A program made the position numbers and the translations under genes. Under the pieces are notes generated by a model. That model did not search any database. It saw only the letters and a program-made list of their open reading frames with translations, and was not told where the DNA came from. From the NCBI GenBank assembly GCA_022563255.1, contig JADFNS010000011.1:1-64000 (forward strand): a DNA stretch of 64,000 bases. The letters run 5' to 3'. This DNA comes from Pseudomonadota bacterium (GTDB taxonomy: Bacteria; Pseudomonadota; Gammaproteobacteria; Steroidobacterales; Woeseiaceae). Below are positions 26,640 through 34,943 of the stretch, in pieces. Numbering within the stretch: the first letter of the stretch is position 1; every line of letters begins with the position of its first letter.

Positions 26640-29600
26640 CTAGTTTCTGCTGACAAGACCGGAAGGCGCTGGCGCCTGTGACTCGTCGGACTCCGCTACG
26701 CCTTCTCCATCGCCATCGGTTTCAGGCGCGATGGGCATCCGATACGCAAATACATCGATCGATCCGAGGAATCCCTCGCTACTTTCATTCTTGGCATAAC
26801 GACCTGGCATCAGTGACGCCAGCTCATCGAGGCTCTTTTGCACCCAGGCGTTGTAAATGCCGGCGGCCAGTAGTTCAAAGTTTGCTTCATGAACTTTGAT
26901 TGCCCTTTCCTCGAATGGCCAGGCCTCTTCTTCGATGACCAACTCGTACGCACTCATCTCGGCTGCGGAAAGACCGTCCGGACGCTCCGATTCCATCAAC
27001 GCCGCACTGAATTCGCGATACGTTTCGGCAATGTAATAGGTGGCTGCAGCGGTAACCCCGGCAACCTCATAGTCCACCAGTTTTTCAAACGTAGCCAATG
27101 CTGTGTCCATGTGCGTCTGTTTTTGGGCCAGGCTCGCCTCGAAAGGCTGCACCAGCTTGAGGCCCGCGAATTGTTTGTAGACTTGCTCGGCAAGGAGCAG
27201 CGCTGCGCCGGCAGCAACATAGCGACTACGGTCCGTCCGATCGACTCCGGCCTCACCGTCAACAATGACGATCGCCGCCAACTGAGCGAAGTAACGCGGG
27301 TAGTCGAGCTGTTCCTCAAAAATTTCGGCCAGACGTTTGCGCGTCTCTATGGCGTAATCTATTGGCCGTGGATAGTCCTCCACATATTGCTCGTAGACAC
27401 GCACTGCCTCTGCCATCGCCTTGGCCTCGTCATACAATTCACCCGCAGTCAGCAAGGCTTCCCGACTAAGCTCAATGTCGTCTGACTCTTCCGAGATACG
27501 TTCATGCTCGGCGGCAGACCTCGCCAGTTGACCATCTTCGCGATAGATATACGCGAGCTGCGTGGTCGCATCGTTGTGCAATTCGTGATCGGGGTTCGAT
27601 GTTCTGAACTCTTCAAGTACGTCGGCGGCCATAGTCCAGTCCTGCAGCTTCATCAACGCCGCAGCGGCGTCGTATTCTGCAGATGTTCGGATACTGGATG
27701 TTGGCGCCAACTCCTTAATGCGCAAGAAGTGATTTGCTGCACTGCGATAATCTGCAAGCAGATTCGCCTGTTCAGCCTGTTTGTAAATCGATGCGGCAAG
27801 ACCGTCAATAACCGCCGGCCGTGACTCGTCGTCTTCGGGCGTTAGCTTCAGCAGGTTCGCATAAGCATGCTCGGCGTTTTGGTATTCGGCGGTATCGATG
27901 GATGAGTGTGCGACCACGGCCCAGGCAGTACGTCTCAGGTCAGGATCTGACGCGGGATAACGCTCAATCAGCTTGCCGGCCGAATCGATCGCTCGCACAA
28001 AGTCTTTCATTTCATAAAGATCGTCTGCGGCCGCAGCAAGCACCACAGGCGCCCGATCATGCTGCATGAAAGTGTCCGCAAATCGCAGCGAGCTCTCTAC
28101 TGTCAATTCCTTTACATCGCGCTGGCGGGCGCCGGTTGCACGATCCAACTCCTGACGATAGGCGAATACCGCGGCGTAGCCCGCAGCCGACGCCTGCTCA
28201 TGATCGCCGTACTCATAGGCAGTAAGCTCATACTCAAGTGCTGCACTGATGAAATCTTCATTCTCAAGCAGCAGGTCGGCCAGCTGATAATTTATCTTTG
28301 GAGTCTCCTCATCGGCCGGAAAGGAGCTCAGCAGTTGTCGATACCAGCGATGCGCCTCATCGAAGTTGGTCGCCTTTTCTTCGGGCGACACACCTTCCTG
28401 GTAGAGTGCGTGATAGTGGCCCGCGAGGTCGGTCAGATTCGTTTTCAGAAAACCGGTAACGTCAGGCGCACTATCGACATCGTGACGATTCCAGTATTCC
28501 GATGACAGCGCGTAGCGAGTCGCGAAATCTTTCTTTGCCTCCACAACCAGCAACGGAAAATTGGCATCGTCGAATATCTCAACGACGCGCATGCCGAAGT
28601 GTGGAGACCTTTTGTGGTACGGGTACAACTCGATGAAAGAGCGATACACCGACGCCGCGTCGTTATACCGTAGTTTGGTGAAATAGAACTCGCCAAGATT
28701 GCTGTAAATTTTGTCACCGTAGCTACGGCGACCCTTTTCGGAAAAGTACTCGTCGACGACTTCCGGTCCACCCAAATTTGAGAAACTCAGGCTAACGACA
28801 CGGAAGGTATCGGTTATACGATGCTTGTCGTCGTCATCCTCATGTTCATCGAAGTCATAGCCGATTGATTTATGATAGTCGAGTAACGTAACGAAATTAT
28901 CCAACGCCTCATCGTAAAAGGTTTGCTTATACAGTGCCCACCCGCCTTTATAGAGCGATAGTTCGTAATAGATTGAGTTCGACCCAAGGCGGATCACTGC
29001 GTTGTAGGCTGCCTCGGCGTCGCGAAAGTTTTTTCTAACAAAGAAGTATTCACCGCGGCGAAACTGCACCTCATCAACGTATTTTGAGTGCGGATACTCA
29101 CTGACGAAGCGGTTCATAACATCCATCGCCTCATCAGGTTGACCGACCTCATCGTGCGCGCGCGACATTTGGTAAAGCACCTTGTCGTTGCGCTCGTAGT
29201 TGGGATAGGTCTCGAGGATCTCCTTATAGGTCTCGATGGCTGCACGCGGACCGGCCGGAATCGTCGCTCCGTCCACGGCAAGCAATTCTGGTTCGCTGCT
29301 CGTGCCCGGCGTAAGAAAATCTTCGCGCTGTGTTGCTCGTTGCTCGAACTCCCGGTCCGATTCCGAAAGTTCTACGGGTCCTCTCGACGGATCGCGAGCA
29401 GCAGTGACGCTTCGGGAGGCGACCTCCGGTTCAGTCATCTGCCGGACTTTACCGTTGCCCATGATTCCATAGGCCTGCTCGATTTGCAGGTCAGCAAGAC
29501 GGCGCATTGCTTCGGGCGTCCTCGCGCTTCCTGATGTTTCCTCGAGATAACGACGATAACTCTGGGCGGCGCGCTCCAGGCTGTCATCAAGGTAGACGTC

Positions 29601-29717
29601 TTGAAGATCCGCCTTGACCTCGCCGAGTTCAGCCAGTGTGCCGTTTCTGACCGTAGTCGTTCCGCACGCCACGACGACGCTTAGCAGAAACACGAGTACC
29701 AGTAGCTTATTGATCAT
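26640..29717 (-). CDS. Large TPR lipoprotein (1025 residues)
   Basis: Lipoprotein signal with Cys at residue 18 (SVVVAC), then many TPR-like helical hairpins along the chain (for example AIETYKEILETYPNYERND, AMDVMNRFVSEYPHSKYVD), similar to BamD/CpoB-type periplasmic TPR proteins but much longer. The C-terminus is a Pro/Asp/Glu-rich tail. It probably acts as a periplasmic scaffold between the inner-membrane motor and the outer membrane. It overlaps the preceding TPR gene by four bases. Confidence 0.85.
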   Translation of the reverse strand: MINKLLVLVFLLSVVVACGTTTVRNGTLAELGEVKADLQDVYLDDSLERAAQSYRRYLEETSGSARTPEAMRRLADLQIEQAYGIMGNGKVRQMTEPEVASRSVTAARDPSRGPVELSESDREFEQRATQREDFLTPGTSSEPELLAVDGATIPAGPRAAIETYKEILETYPNYERNDKVLYQMSRAHDEVGQPDEAMDVMNRFVSEYPHSKYVDEVQFRRGEYFFVRKNFRDAEAAYNAVIRLGSNSIYYELSLYKGGWALYKQTFYDEALDNFVTLLDYHKSIGYDFDEHEDDDDKHRITDTFRVVSLSFSNLGGPEVVDEYFSEKGRRSYGDKIYSNLGEFYFTKLRYNDAASVYRSFIELYPYHKRSPHFGMRVVEIFDDANFPLLVVEAKKDFATRYALSSEYWNRHDVDSAPDVTGFLKTNLTDLAGHYHALYQEGVSPEEKATNFDEAHRWYRQLLSSFPADEETPKINYQLADLLLENEDFISAALEYELTAYEYGDHEQASAAGYAAVFAYRQELDRATGARQRDVKELTVESSLRFADTFMQHDRAPVVLAAAADDLYEMKDFVRAIDSAGKLIERYPASDPDLRRTAWAVVAHSSIDTAEYQNAEHAYANLLKLTPEDDESRPAVIDGLAASIYKQAEQANLLADYRSAANHFLRIKELAPTSSIRTSAEYDAAAALMKLQDWTMAADVLEEFRTSNPDHELHNDATTQLAYIYREDGQLARSAAEHERISEESDDIELSREALLTAGELYDEAKAMAEAVRVYEQYVEDYPRPIDYAIETRKRLAEIFEEQLDYPRYFAQLAAIVIVDGEAGVDRTDRSRYVAAGAALLLAEQVYKQFAGLKLVQPFEASLAQKQTHMDTALATFEKLVDYEVAGVTAAATYYIAETYREFSAALMESERPDGLSAAEMSAYELVIEEEAWPFEERAIKVHEANFELLAAGIYNAWVQKSLDELASLMPGRYAKNESSEGFLGSIDVFAYRMPIAPETDGDGEGVAESDESQAPAPSGLVSRN

Positions 29718-31600
29718 GGCGAATCGTCCAGTCTCGCCTGTGCCTGGGTAGCACGGTCATAGCTGTCGGCTAGTGCGAACCGCGCCTTGTCTCCATAATT
29801 TTCGAGATGGTTGCGGCGCGCAACGAGTTCCTCAATCGCGAGCACTTCGAGTAAATGACCCTGACGAGCCATGAGCTGCTCGATTTTCTCGGCTGACTGT
29901 TGTACTTCCGCCCGCAGGCGTCTCATCGGCTTGCCATAGCCAACGTAGCTGTGAGTCGCGGCCTGGCGGATTCGTACGTACTCATCGTACTCGTCCTGGA
30001 CCATCGCCATCGCCTGATCCAGGCCACGCACGTTTTTGTCGAATTCGGTCAGGCGTTCGTGATACTCAGTGCGCAATGTGTAGTTGAGAATTCCTTTCAA
30101 TCGCTTCAGGCGCCGCAGGTTTTTCTCGTTGGTGCTGACATCCAAAGCCGCAATTTGCGCTTCGACAATTTCGATGCGACCAAGAATCGCTTGCTCATCA
30201 GGCGTTGCCAAAAAATTCGGACGCGGCATTGTCAAAAGATCGTCGCGCCGTTTGACCAGCATCTTGTGTTGCGCAAAGCGTAAACGCATGCGCGAGTCTA
30301 GCTTGCGGAATTGTTCGTCGACCTCAGGCAACAATGGAGCATAGTGGTCTGCCCGGATTTCGACCATTTCTTCAAACGCGTCGAACCCTCCGCTCCATGT
30401 CTTCAATTTACGGCGCAAATCGGCAAGGTCCAGGTAATTTTGCAAGCCGGTCTGAAAATCGTGAGATGCCAGCAACTCCATCAGGTAATAAGTTTCTGGC
30501 GTCTGTGGCAGCGTCCTGAGACGAATCACCCAGTCTTTGTTTTGTCGGATCTCTTCTCGAACCAGCGCCTCAAGAAAATGGCCTTCCCGAATGCTGTCGA
30601 CGGAGCTGTTGAGCTTTTGGATCTCGGCGCTGAACAAATCAAGCGCACGTCCATAGTTGATTGCGGCTCGACCATGAACATTCAGCTTGCCATAGGCATA
30701 CGGCAGTGCCAGCAGCGCCTCTTGCGTTGCGCTGTCTGTAACTTCCCGATCGGCGAGAATGCTCCAGGGCACCGTCGCACGCTCGAAGTCCCCGATCGAC
30801 ATACTCGCCCAACCGGCACTAAGCAGTGCCTGGTTCGAAAACGGCCCGTCCAAGCGTATCCGGTTGAGGTACTGCAGTGACCGTTCAAACTCATTGTCTT
30901 CAAGCAGGATCGTACCAAGTACGAGATTTGACTTGTCGCGAATGGCAAGCTCGCTTGGGTCGTCAGTCTTCGCTTGTCCAGCCTTTTCGAGTTGTTCGAG
31001 GGCAGCGCTGCGCTGACCGTCTTGCAGGTAGGCGATACCAAGATTGTAGGCTGCAAAACCACCATACTCGTCCGAGCCTTGCAGGTTTTTCAAGACTTCG
31101 ACAGATTCAAGTTGCTTGCCCTGCGCCAGGTAAATGTTCGCACGCAGAAACGCAATATCATCACGGATCGAGTGCGGCACTTCGCCGTCTATGCGATTAA
31201 GCGCCAGTAGCGCATCTTCCATCTGCTGTTTCTGGAAGTGGATTCGCGCGAGGCGATAAGCGGCATCATTGCGGATAACTTCATCTACAGCACCCTCAAG
31301 AACCGCCCTGATGGCGCGGCCCGCGCGGTGATGCATTCGGTAGCGCAACTCGAAGTCACCGAGCGAAAACTCGGCATCGTCAATATGCACAAATAGAGAA
31401 TCCAGTTCGGGCTCGTCGATCTGGTCGTGCTGCCAAATCTCCGTATCCAGACGTTCCAACGCCTCGAAAAACTGCCCTTGGCGAGCGTAATAGATGGCCT
31501 CGCCGAAGTAGAGATCGTTCAGTTCACCGGCGTGCGCCGGGGCCACGGCCAGGAGAACAAACAACAGGCCCAGCGCCGAATTCGATATTCGGAACACCAT
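29714..31600 (-). CDS. Periplasmic TPR protein (628 residues)
   Basis: Signal peptide cut near residue 24 (APAHA|GE), then TPR repeats in the first 330 residues (YYARQGQFFEALERLDTE, AAYNLGIAYLQDGQRSAAL) and a long helical, coiled-coil-rich C-terminal half with a basic/acidic repeat pattern. No lipobox, so it is probably soluble in the periplasm. It is co-transcribed with its neighbours: the start codon follows the upstream stop directly, and its own stop overlaps the large TPR lipoprotein start. Confidence 0.83.
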   Translation of the reverse strand: MVFRISNSALGLLFVLLAVAPAHAGELNDLYFGEAIYYARQGQFFEALERLDTEIWQHDQIDEPELDSLFVHIDDAEFSLGDFELRYRMHHRAGRAIRAVLEGAVDEVIRNDAAYRLARIHFQKQQMEDALLALNRIDGEVPHSIRDDIAFLRANIYLAQGKQLESVEVLKNLQGSDEYGGFAAYNLGIAYLQDGQRSAALEQLEKAGQAKTDDPSELAIRDKSNLVLGTILLEDNEFERSLQYLNRIRLDGPFSNQALLSAGWASMSIGDFERATVPWSILADREVTDSATQEALLALPYAYGKLNVHGRAAINYGRALDLFSAEIQKLNSSVDSIREGHFLEALVREEIRQNKDWVIRLRTLPQTPETYYLMELLASHDFQTGLQNYLDLADLRRKLKTWSGGFDAFEEMVEIRADHYAPLLPEVDEQFRKLDSRMRLRFAQHKMLVKRRDDLLTMPRPNFLATPDEQAILGRIEIVEAQIAALDVSTNEKNLRRLKRLKGILNYTLRTEYHERLTEFDKNVRGLDQAMAMVQDEYDEYVRIRQAATHSYVGYGKPMRRLRAEVQQSAEKIEQLMARQGHLLEVLAIEELVARRNHLENYGDKARFALADSYDRATQAQARLDDSP

Positions 31601-32128
31601 TTACCAGTCTCCTACCTGAATCGCGTTGGTACCAAATCCGGGTCCCGCGAGCGTAATACCGAGCACCTTGGGTTTGACGCCTTTGGTAAAAACAAAACTG
31701 CTTGATTCGTTGAAATCCTTGCCGTTCCTGAGCTTACCGATCATGGTTACGTTGAGCTGGTGGTCTCCGGTCGTCAGGTTTCCCGTGTAAATCCTTTGCA
31801 CACCACCGTTTTGCAACGCGTCCAGCTCCTTGAAGCTGTATATGTGGTGCGTGGCGAGCTCCCCATCAATCTCGAGCTTGACGGCGTCCAGTCGAAATTC
31901 ATCGTCTTCGGCAATCGACACAAATAACGATATCTGGGTATGTGAGGGAAACAGCAGGCGTTCTTCCAGCGTATTGAGCTCAGAAGCGATGCTCAGCACA
32001 TCTGACTTAATCGCCTGAACTTGTCCATCCAGGCTGCGCATGCTGTCACCGGACAACTCCTGTGCGGTGCTTGATATTGGGCTACCGGCAAGCAGCAGCA
32101 ACAATGAGCAGCACAATAGATTTGACAT
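31601..32128 (-). CDS. Small exported protein, first gene of the AgmX-type cluster
   Basis: A 175-residue protein with a signal peptide (cut near STAQ), a heptad-like helical stretch (about 33-58) and a C-terminal beta-sandwich region. It is preceded by a good ribosome binding site (AAAGGAA seven bases before the ATG). Relatives in such clusters are sometimes labelled AraC-like regulators in databases, but there is no DNA-binding domain here and it is clearly exported. Its function is unknown; by context it is part of the periplasmic assembly. Confidence 0.75.
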   Translation of the reverse strand: MSNLLCCSLLLLLAGSPISSTAQELSGDSMRSLDGQVQAIKSDVLSIASELNTLEERLLFPSHTQISLFVSIAEDDEFRLDAVKLEIDGELATHHIYSFKELDALQNGGVQRIYTGNLTTGDHQLNVTMIGKLRNGKDFNESSSFVFTKGVKPKVLGITLAGPGFGTNAIQVGDW

Positions 32129-32402
32129 CGTACGATTCCTTTTGATCTTACATAATCCTTAGGTTCGGGCCTGCGCCGTACGACGGGCACAGCACATCCC
32201 GCAGCTCAACTCAGTCTCAGGGAAGGGAGCGGGCAGGTCTGTGAACTGCTTCCCAAATCGGTCCCGTATTAGATGTGATCCGTTGTACTGCGAGCGGCTC
32301 TCTGCGGCGCAGACAGGATTCGAGGAAACCAACGCGATTGGCTCAGCCGATTGGACGACAAGTGCATCGAGGTCGCCCGTTGCCTGGTGTGCATCAGCAA
32401 TA
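32129..32402. other. Upstream region of the AgmX-type cluster, no gene
   Basis: It should hold the promoter of the 11-gene cluster. I could not pick out a convincing -35/-10 pair or a second GEMM motif here. Confidence 0.4.
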
Positions 32403-32680
32403 CTACTGCGCCTGCCAAATCAGATCGGGCATTTCACCTAGCGACGCCAATCGCGACAATGCACTGCTTTGCAGCCAATCCTGCAGTTTTTTCACGAGTT
32501 TCGGATCGCCGTAGACAATGATCTCGCCTTGCCTGACGGACTCCTTGAACGTTTTCTGACAAGTCCATACCGCTGTCATTGCAGCCAACGCGCTCTTGAT
32601 CACTATGTCGACCTCGCCAACTGGCTCGGTCAGGCAGAGATCGACATCCCCGTCTTCCGACACCAACCACCAGTCAGTTG
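32403..32680 (-). pseudogene. C-terminal fragment of an HxlR-type regulator (SCP2-like domain)
   Basis: About 90 codons, starting abruptly at the repeat junction (DWWLVSEDGDVDLC ...) and ending at a TAG. The pattern matches the SCP2-like C-terminal domain found after the winged helix in some HxlR-family regulators. The N-terminal DNA-binding half and the start codon are missing, because the sequence joins the coxB fragment at 32680/32681. This is the right end of the 22-kb block. Confidence 0.65.
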
Positions 32681-32893
32681 CCCCTTCTTATAGCGGAACT
32701 TGATGACGCAATACGCCATGAATAAGTTCACGACCACGAAGACGAAGCCTGTGACGTAAAGCGTGATGTCGAACGTCAAGTCCACCATTCCCCAGTTGGA
32801 AGCCAACTCGGTAAATGTCCAGGGACTTAGAATGTGAAAAATAATGGAGCCGACGACGAGCAGAATCAAGACAACAGCGAAAGGCATATGCAT
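32681..32893 (-). pseudogene. coxB 5' fragment (71 codons), right copy
   Basis: Start region, ribosome binding site and first 71 codons are almost identical to coxB at 9543-9755, with one Leu-to-Phe change near the start. The frame then runs into the HxlR fragment and stops at 32630. It lacks the Cu-A and haem-c domains, so it cannot function as subunit II. Confidence 0.93.
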
Positions 32894-32994
32894 CCTTACC
32901 GGTTATTTTTCGAGCTTATTCAGTCCGCATTTCCGATTCCTGCGAACTGACCCCGGCACCGAGGATAGTGAAAAAGTAGGCATTTTCCACAGAA

Positions 32995-33402
32995 TCAAAG
33001 GCCGATATCTTGCCTGACCTTGTGCTCAACTTTTCTGAGGTCCGCTTGCAAGTCCTCCAGCTCCTGCCGGAGCGGGCTCGTTAGCATCGCGGACTCAGCT
33101 CTCCAGGCTATAATGGGCGCCGCCACGGTCAGCACCGGTGAAATTGAGGCAGTCGTTGCGGGAGGAATTTCGGGCTGCGAACGCGAATTGATCACCGCAA
33201 TAACGGCCAGGGCCACCACCATGCCCGTCAGGCTGCTCGCCCACCAAAATCCGGCGGGACGGCCCTTGGGCAGAACAACCTGCCCGTCGCTTTTTGGTGT
33301 AACGCCCCGCAGTGACGCCTCGATCCTGCGATCAAGCTCCGCAGATACCTGCACGTCAATGCGCCCGGCATCCGTTTTTAGTTGTTCCGCCAGCTTATCC
33401 AT
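32995..33402 (-). CDS. Putative anti-sigma factor (intact copy)
   Basis: A 135-residue protein: a cytoplasmic N-terminal part (about 1-52), one membrane helix (about 55-75, GMVVALAVIAVI) and a periplasmic helical tail (about 95-135). Overlap of eight bases with the sigma gene upstream suggests co-translation and a sigma/anti-sigma pair. There is no ZAS zinc motif, so the assignment rests on topology and position. In the ancestral order it would sit directly before coxB, about 100 bases away. Confidence 0.6.
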   Translation of the reverse strand: MDKLAEQLKTDAGRIDVQVSAELDRRIEASLRGVTPKSDGQVVLPKGRPAGFWWASSLTGMVVALAVIAVINSRSQPEIPPATTASISPVLTVAAPIIAWRAESAMLTSPLRQELEDLQADLRKVEHKVRQDIGL

Positions 33403-33937
33403 AGGCTTCGTCCTTAGCTCTTTGGCTGTTCATTTCCGTATCCAGGGCCTTGCGAGCGCGTGACAGATTCACTTTGGTCCAGGACGCCGAACGACCCAGC
33501 GCTTTCGAAATATCGTTGATTGACATGTCTTCTGCGTATCGCAACCACATCGCAGCGAACACGTCGTCAGTGAGCACGCGCCGCGCGCTTATCCACAAAT
33601 TCTCCGTCTCCGACGCGACGATGCACTGCAGTAACGGGTCGCTTTCTGCGTCGCTCAGGTCACCAATCTCGACAACATTCATCGAGCGTATTTTCTGCGC
33701 GTTGCGGATGGCGATCCGATACAGCCAGGTGCTGAAGCGCCAGCGAGGATCGTAGCTGTGCAGATAGCGATACGCATTGATCAGTGTGTCCTGCAGTGCA
33801 TCCTCGGCATCCGCGTAACTCGCGCACCGGGTCAGCAGAAAGCGCAATAATCGATCTCGATAACTGCGAACGAGATCCGCGAAAGCGTCCGCGGACCCCG
33901 CTTTTGCCGCATCAATCAGTGCCGGCTCATCAGTCAT
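33395..33937 (-). CDS. ECF-type RNA polymerase sigma factor (intact copy)
   Basis: A 180-residue sigma-70-family protein with region 2 (DAEDALQDTLINAYRY ... WRFSTWLYRIAIRNA, about 43-81) and region 4 with a helix-turn-helix (YAEDMSINDISKALGRS ... KVNLSRARKAL, about 133-166). It overlaps the upstream exported-protein gene and the downstream anti-sigma gene by eight bases each. Its original position next to coxB suggests a link to oxidase expression, but the target promoters are not known. Confidence 0.88.
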   Translation of the reverse strand: MTDEPALIDAAKAGSADAFADLVRSYRDRLLRFLLTRCASYADAEDALQDTLINAYRYLHSYDPRWRFSTWLYRIAIRNAQKIRSMNVVEIGDLSDAESDPLLQCIVASETENLWISARRVLTDDVFAAMWLRYAEDMSINDISKALGRSASWTKVNLSRARKALDTEMNSQRAKDEAYG

Positions 33938-34871
33938 TAAGTGCGGCGACGATCACTTCCGGATCGATGGACAGCGAAATTGTGAGCGCATTGCCCGTGG
34001 CTTCTACCTTCGTTCCCTGTAGCACTGCGATGGCTTCCGAATCGATGTCGTCGTCGAAAGCGACCAGGCTGATTAATCCACGAGCCACGCTGGCCAGCGA
34101 CGCGGCCATGTGCGGTTCTTTGGTAATGAGCGTGGCTTTAATTGAGAGCTTGTTCGCCTTCGCAGCTACGATGATCGCAATCTGCTGAGCATTGCGAAGG
34201 ATGTTCGATTCCCATCCCGAATCCCCATCGTCGCCCATCGAACCGGAGTTCATGCCGGCCTGCAGTAAGGTCTTTTCGGCCGTGAGGACGACCAACGCGC
34301 CCTTGTGACCGTGACCCCTGGAAATTTTACCGTCGTTTGCCAGTAATTCTTGCATCTGAACTTCGCTCGACGTTACCAGGATCTTGTTTCTCAGCGCCAG
34401 GCTCAGCCACGCCTCGTCTTCGAGCGAGCCGATGTCAATTTCGATGTTGCCGCCGGAATTGTCCACATCGTCAGCATCCCCTTCGACGCCGGCAAAATGG
34501 TAGTAGGTCTTGCCCGATGATTTTTGCGGTCGGAGATCGCCCACAGCGGCGATAAGAAGCATGACTTTGTCTTTCGTGGCCTGACTGATATTCCCCTCCA
34601 ACAGGATGACCGGTCCCTGGTCCTGCAGTGAATATGCCGTCAGGCTGTCCAGCTCCTTTGCCAGATCGAGACCTGACTCTTTTTTGACGTTGGCAAATGC
34701 ATTTTGATCCAGCCAGGCGTAGATATCCTTGCTGGCGCTCTCGGCTTTCATGCGCTTGAGATCGACGTGTAAATACCAGTTTGCCGGCCCGGGAACATCA
34801 CTGGCATCGGCCGCCGACAGGCCGGGAATCGCCAGCAACAAACCAGCGAGAAAAATCTTCAAATACTGCAT
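33930..34871 (-). CDS. Exported protein of the sigma-factor operon, unknown function
   Basis: About 313 residues with a signal peptide (LLLAIPGLSAADA), then a DUF3352-like-looking mixed alpha/beta region without catalytic motifs that I can name. I chose the ATG at 34871 because GAGGG lies seven bases upstream; a TTG at 34877 is less likely. Its 3' end overlaps the sigma gene by eight bases, so it may be a sensor or an output of that sigma system. Confidence 0.65.
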   Translation of the reverse strand: MQYLKIFLAGLLLAIPGLSAADASDVPGPANWYLHVDLKRMKAESASKDIYAWLDQNAFANVKKESGLDLAKELDSLTAYSLQDQGPVILLEGNISQATKDKVMLLIAAVGDLRPQKSSGKTYYHFAGVEGDADDVDNSGGNIEIDIGSLEDEAWLSLALRNKILVTSSEVQMQELLANDGKISRGHGHKGALVVLTAEKTLLQAGMNSGSMGDDGDSGWESNILRNAQQIAIIVAAKANKLSIKATLITKEPHMAASLASVARGLISLVAFDDDIDSEAIAVLQGTKVEATGNALTISLSIDPEVIVAALND

Positions 34872-34900
34872 GGACAAACCCTCAAAGTTGAATTCTTATT

Positions 34901-34933
34901 GACTTATAGGGCGGCTTTGCTGATTTGGTTACA
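34901..34933 (-). promoter_or_regulatory. Possible ECF-type promoter of the sigma operon
   Basis: The minus strand has TGTAACC, a 17-base spacer, then CTATAAGTC, about 30 bases before the exported-protein start. An AAC-containing -35 box is common in ECF promoters, so autoregulation is possible. It is a single site with no second example here. Confidence 0.3.
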
Positions 34934-34943
34934 TTTGCAGAGA

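Larger units (their letters stand above)
32681..33867. repeat. Direct repeat, right copy (coxB 5' end, anti-sigma, sigma)
   Basis: About 1187 bases matching 9543-10478 in the same orientation, with a coordinate offset of 23138 at the coxB start. This copy has the intact regulators and is continuous with the gene that overlaps sigma, so it looks like the ancestral right flank. Confidence 0.93.

Noticed and set aside
31601-32128. AraC-type regulator label for the first gene of the cluster
   Set aside because: It has a signal peptide and no helix-turn-helix; it must act outside the cytoplasm.
10479-32680. The 22-kb block as a prophage or integrative element
   Set aside because: No integrase, transposase, replication, transfer or phage structural gene, and no tRNA or short att site at the ends; flanks are long homologous repeats instead.
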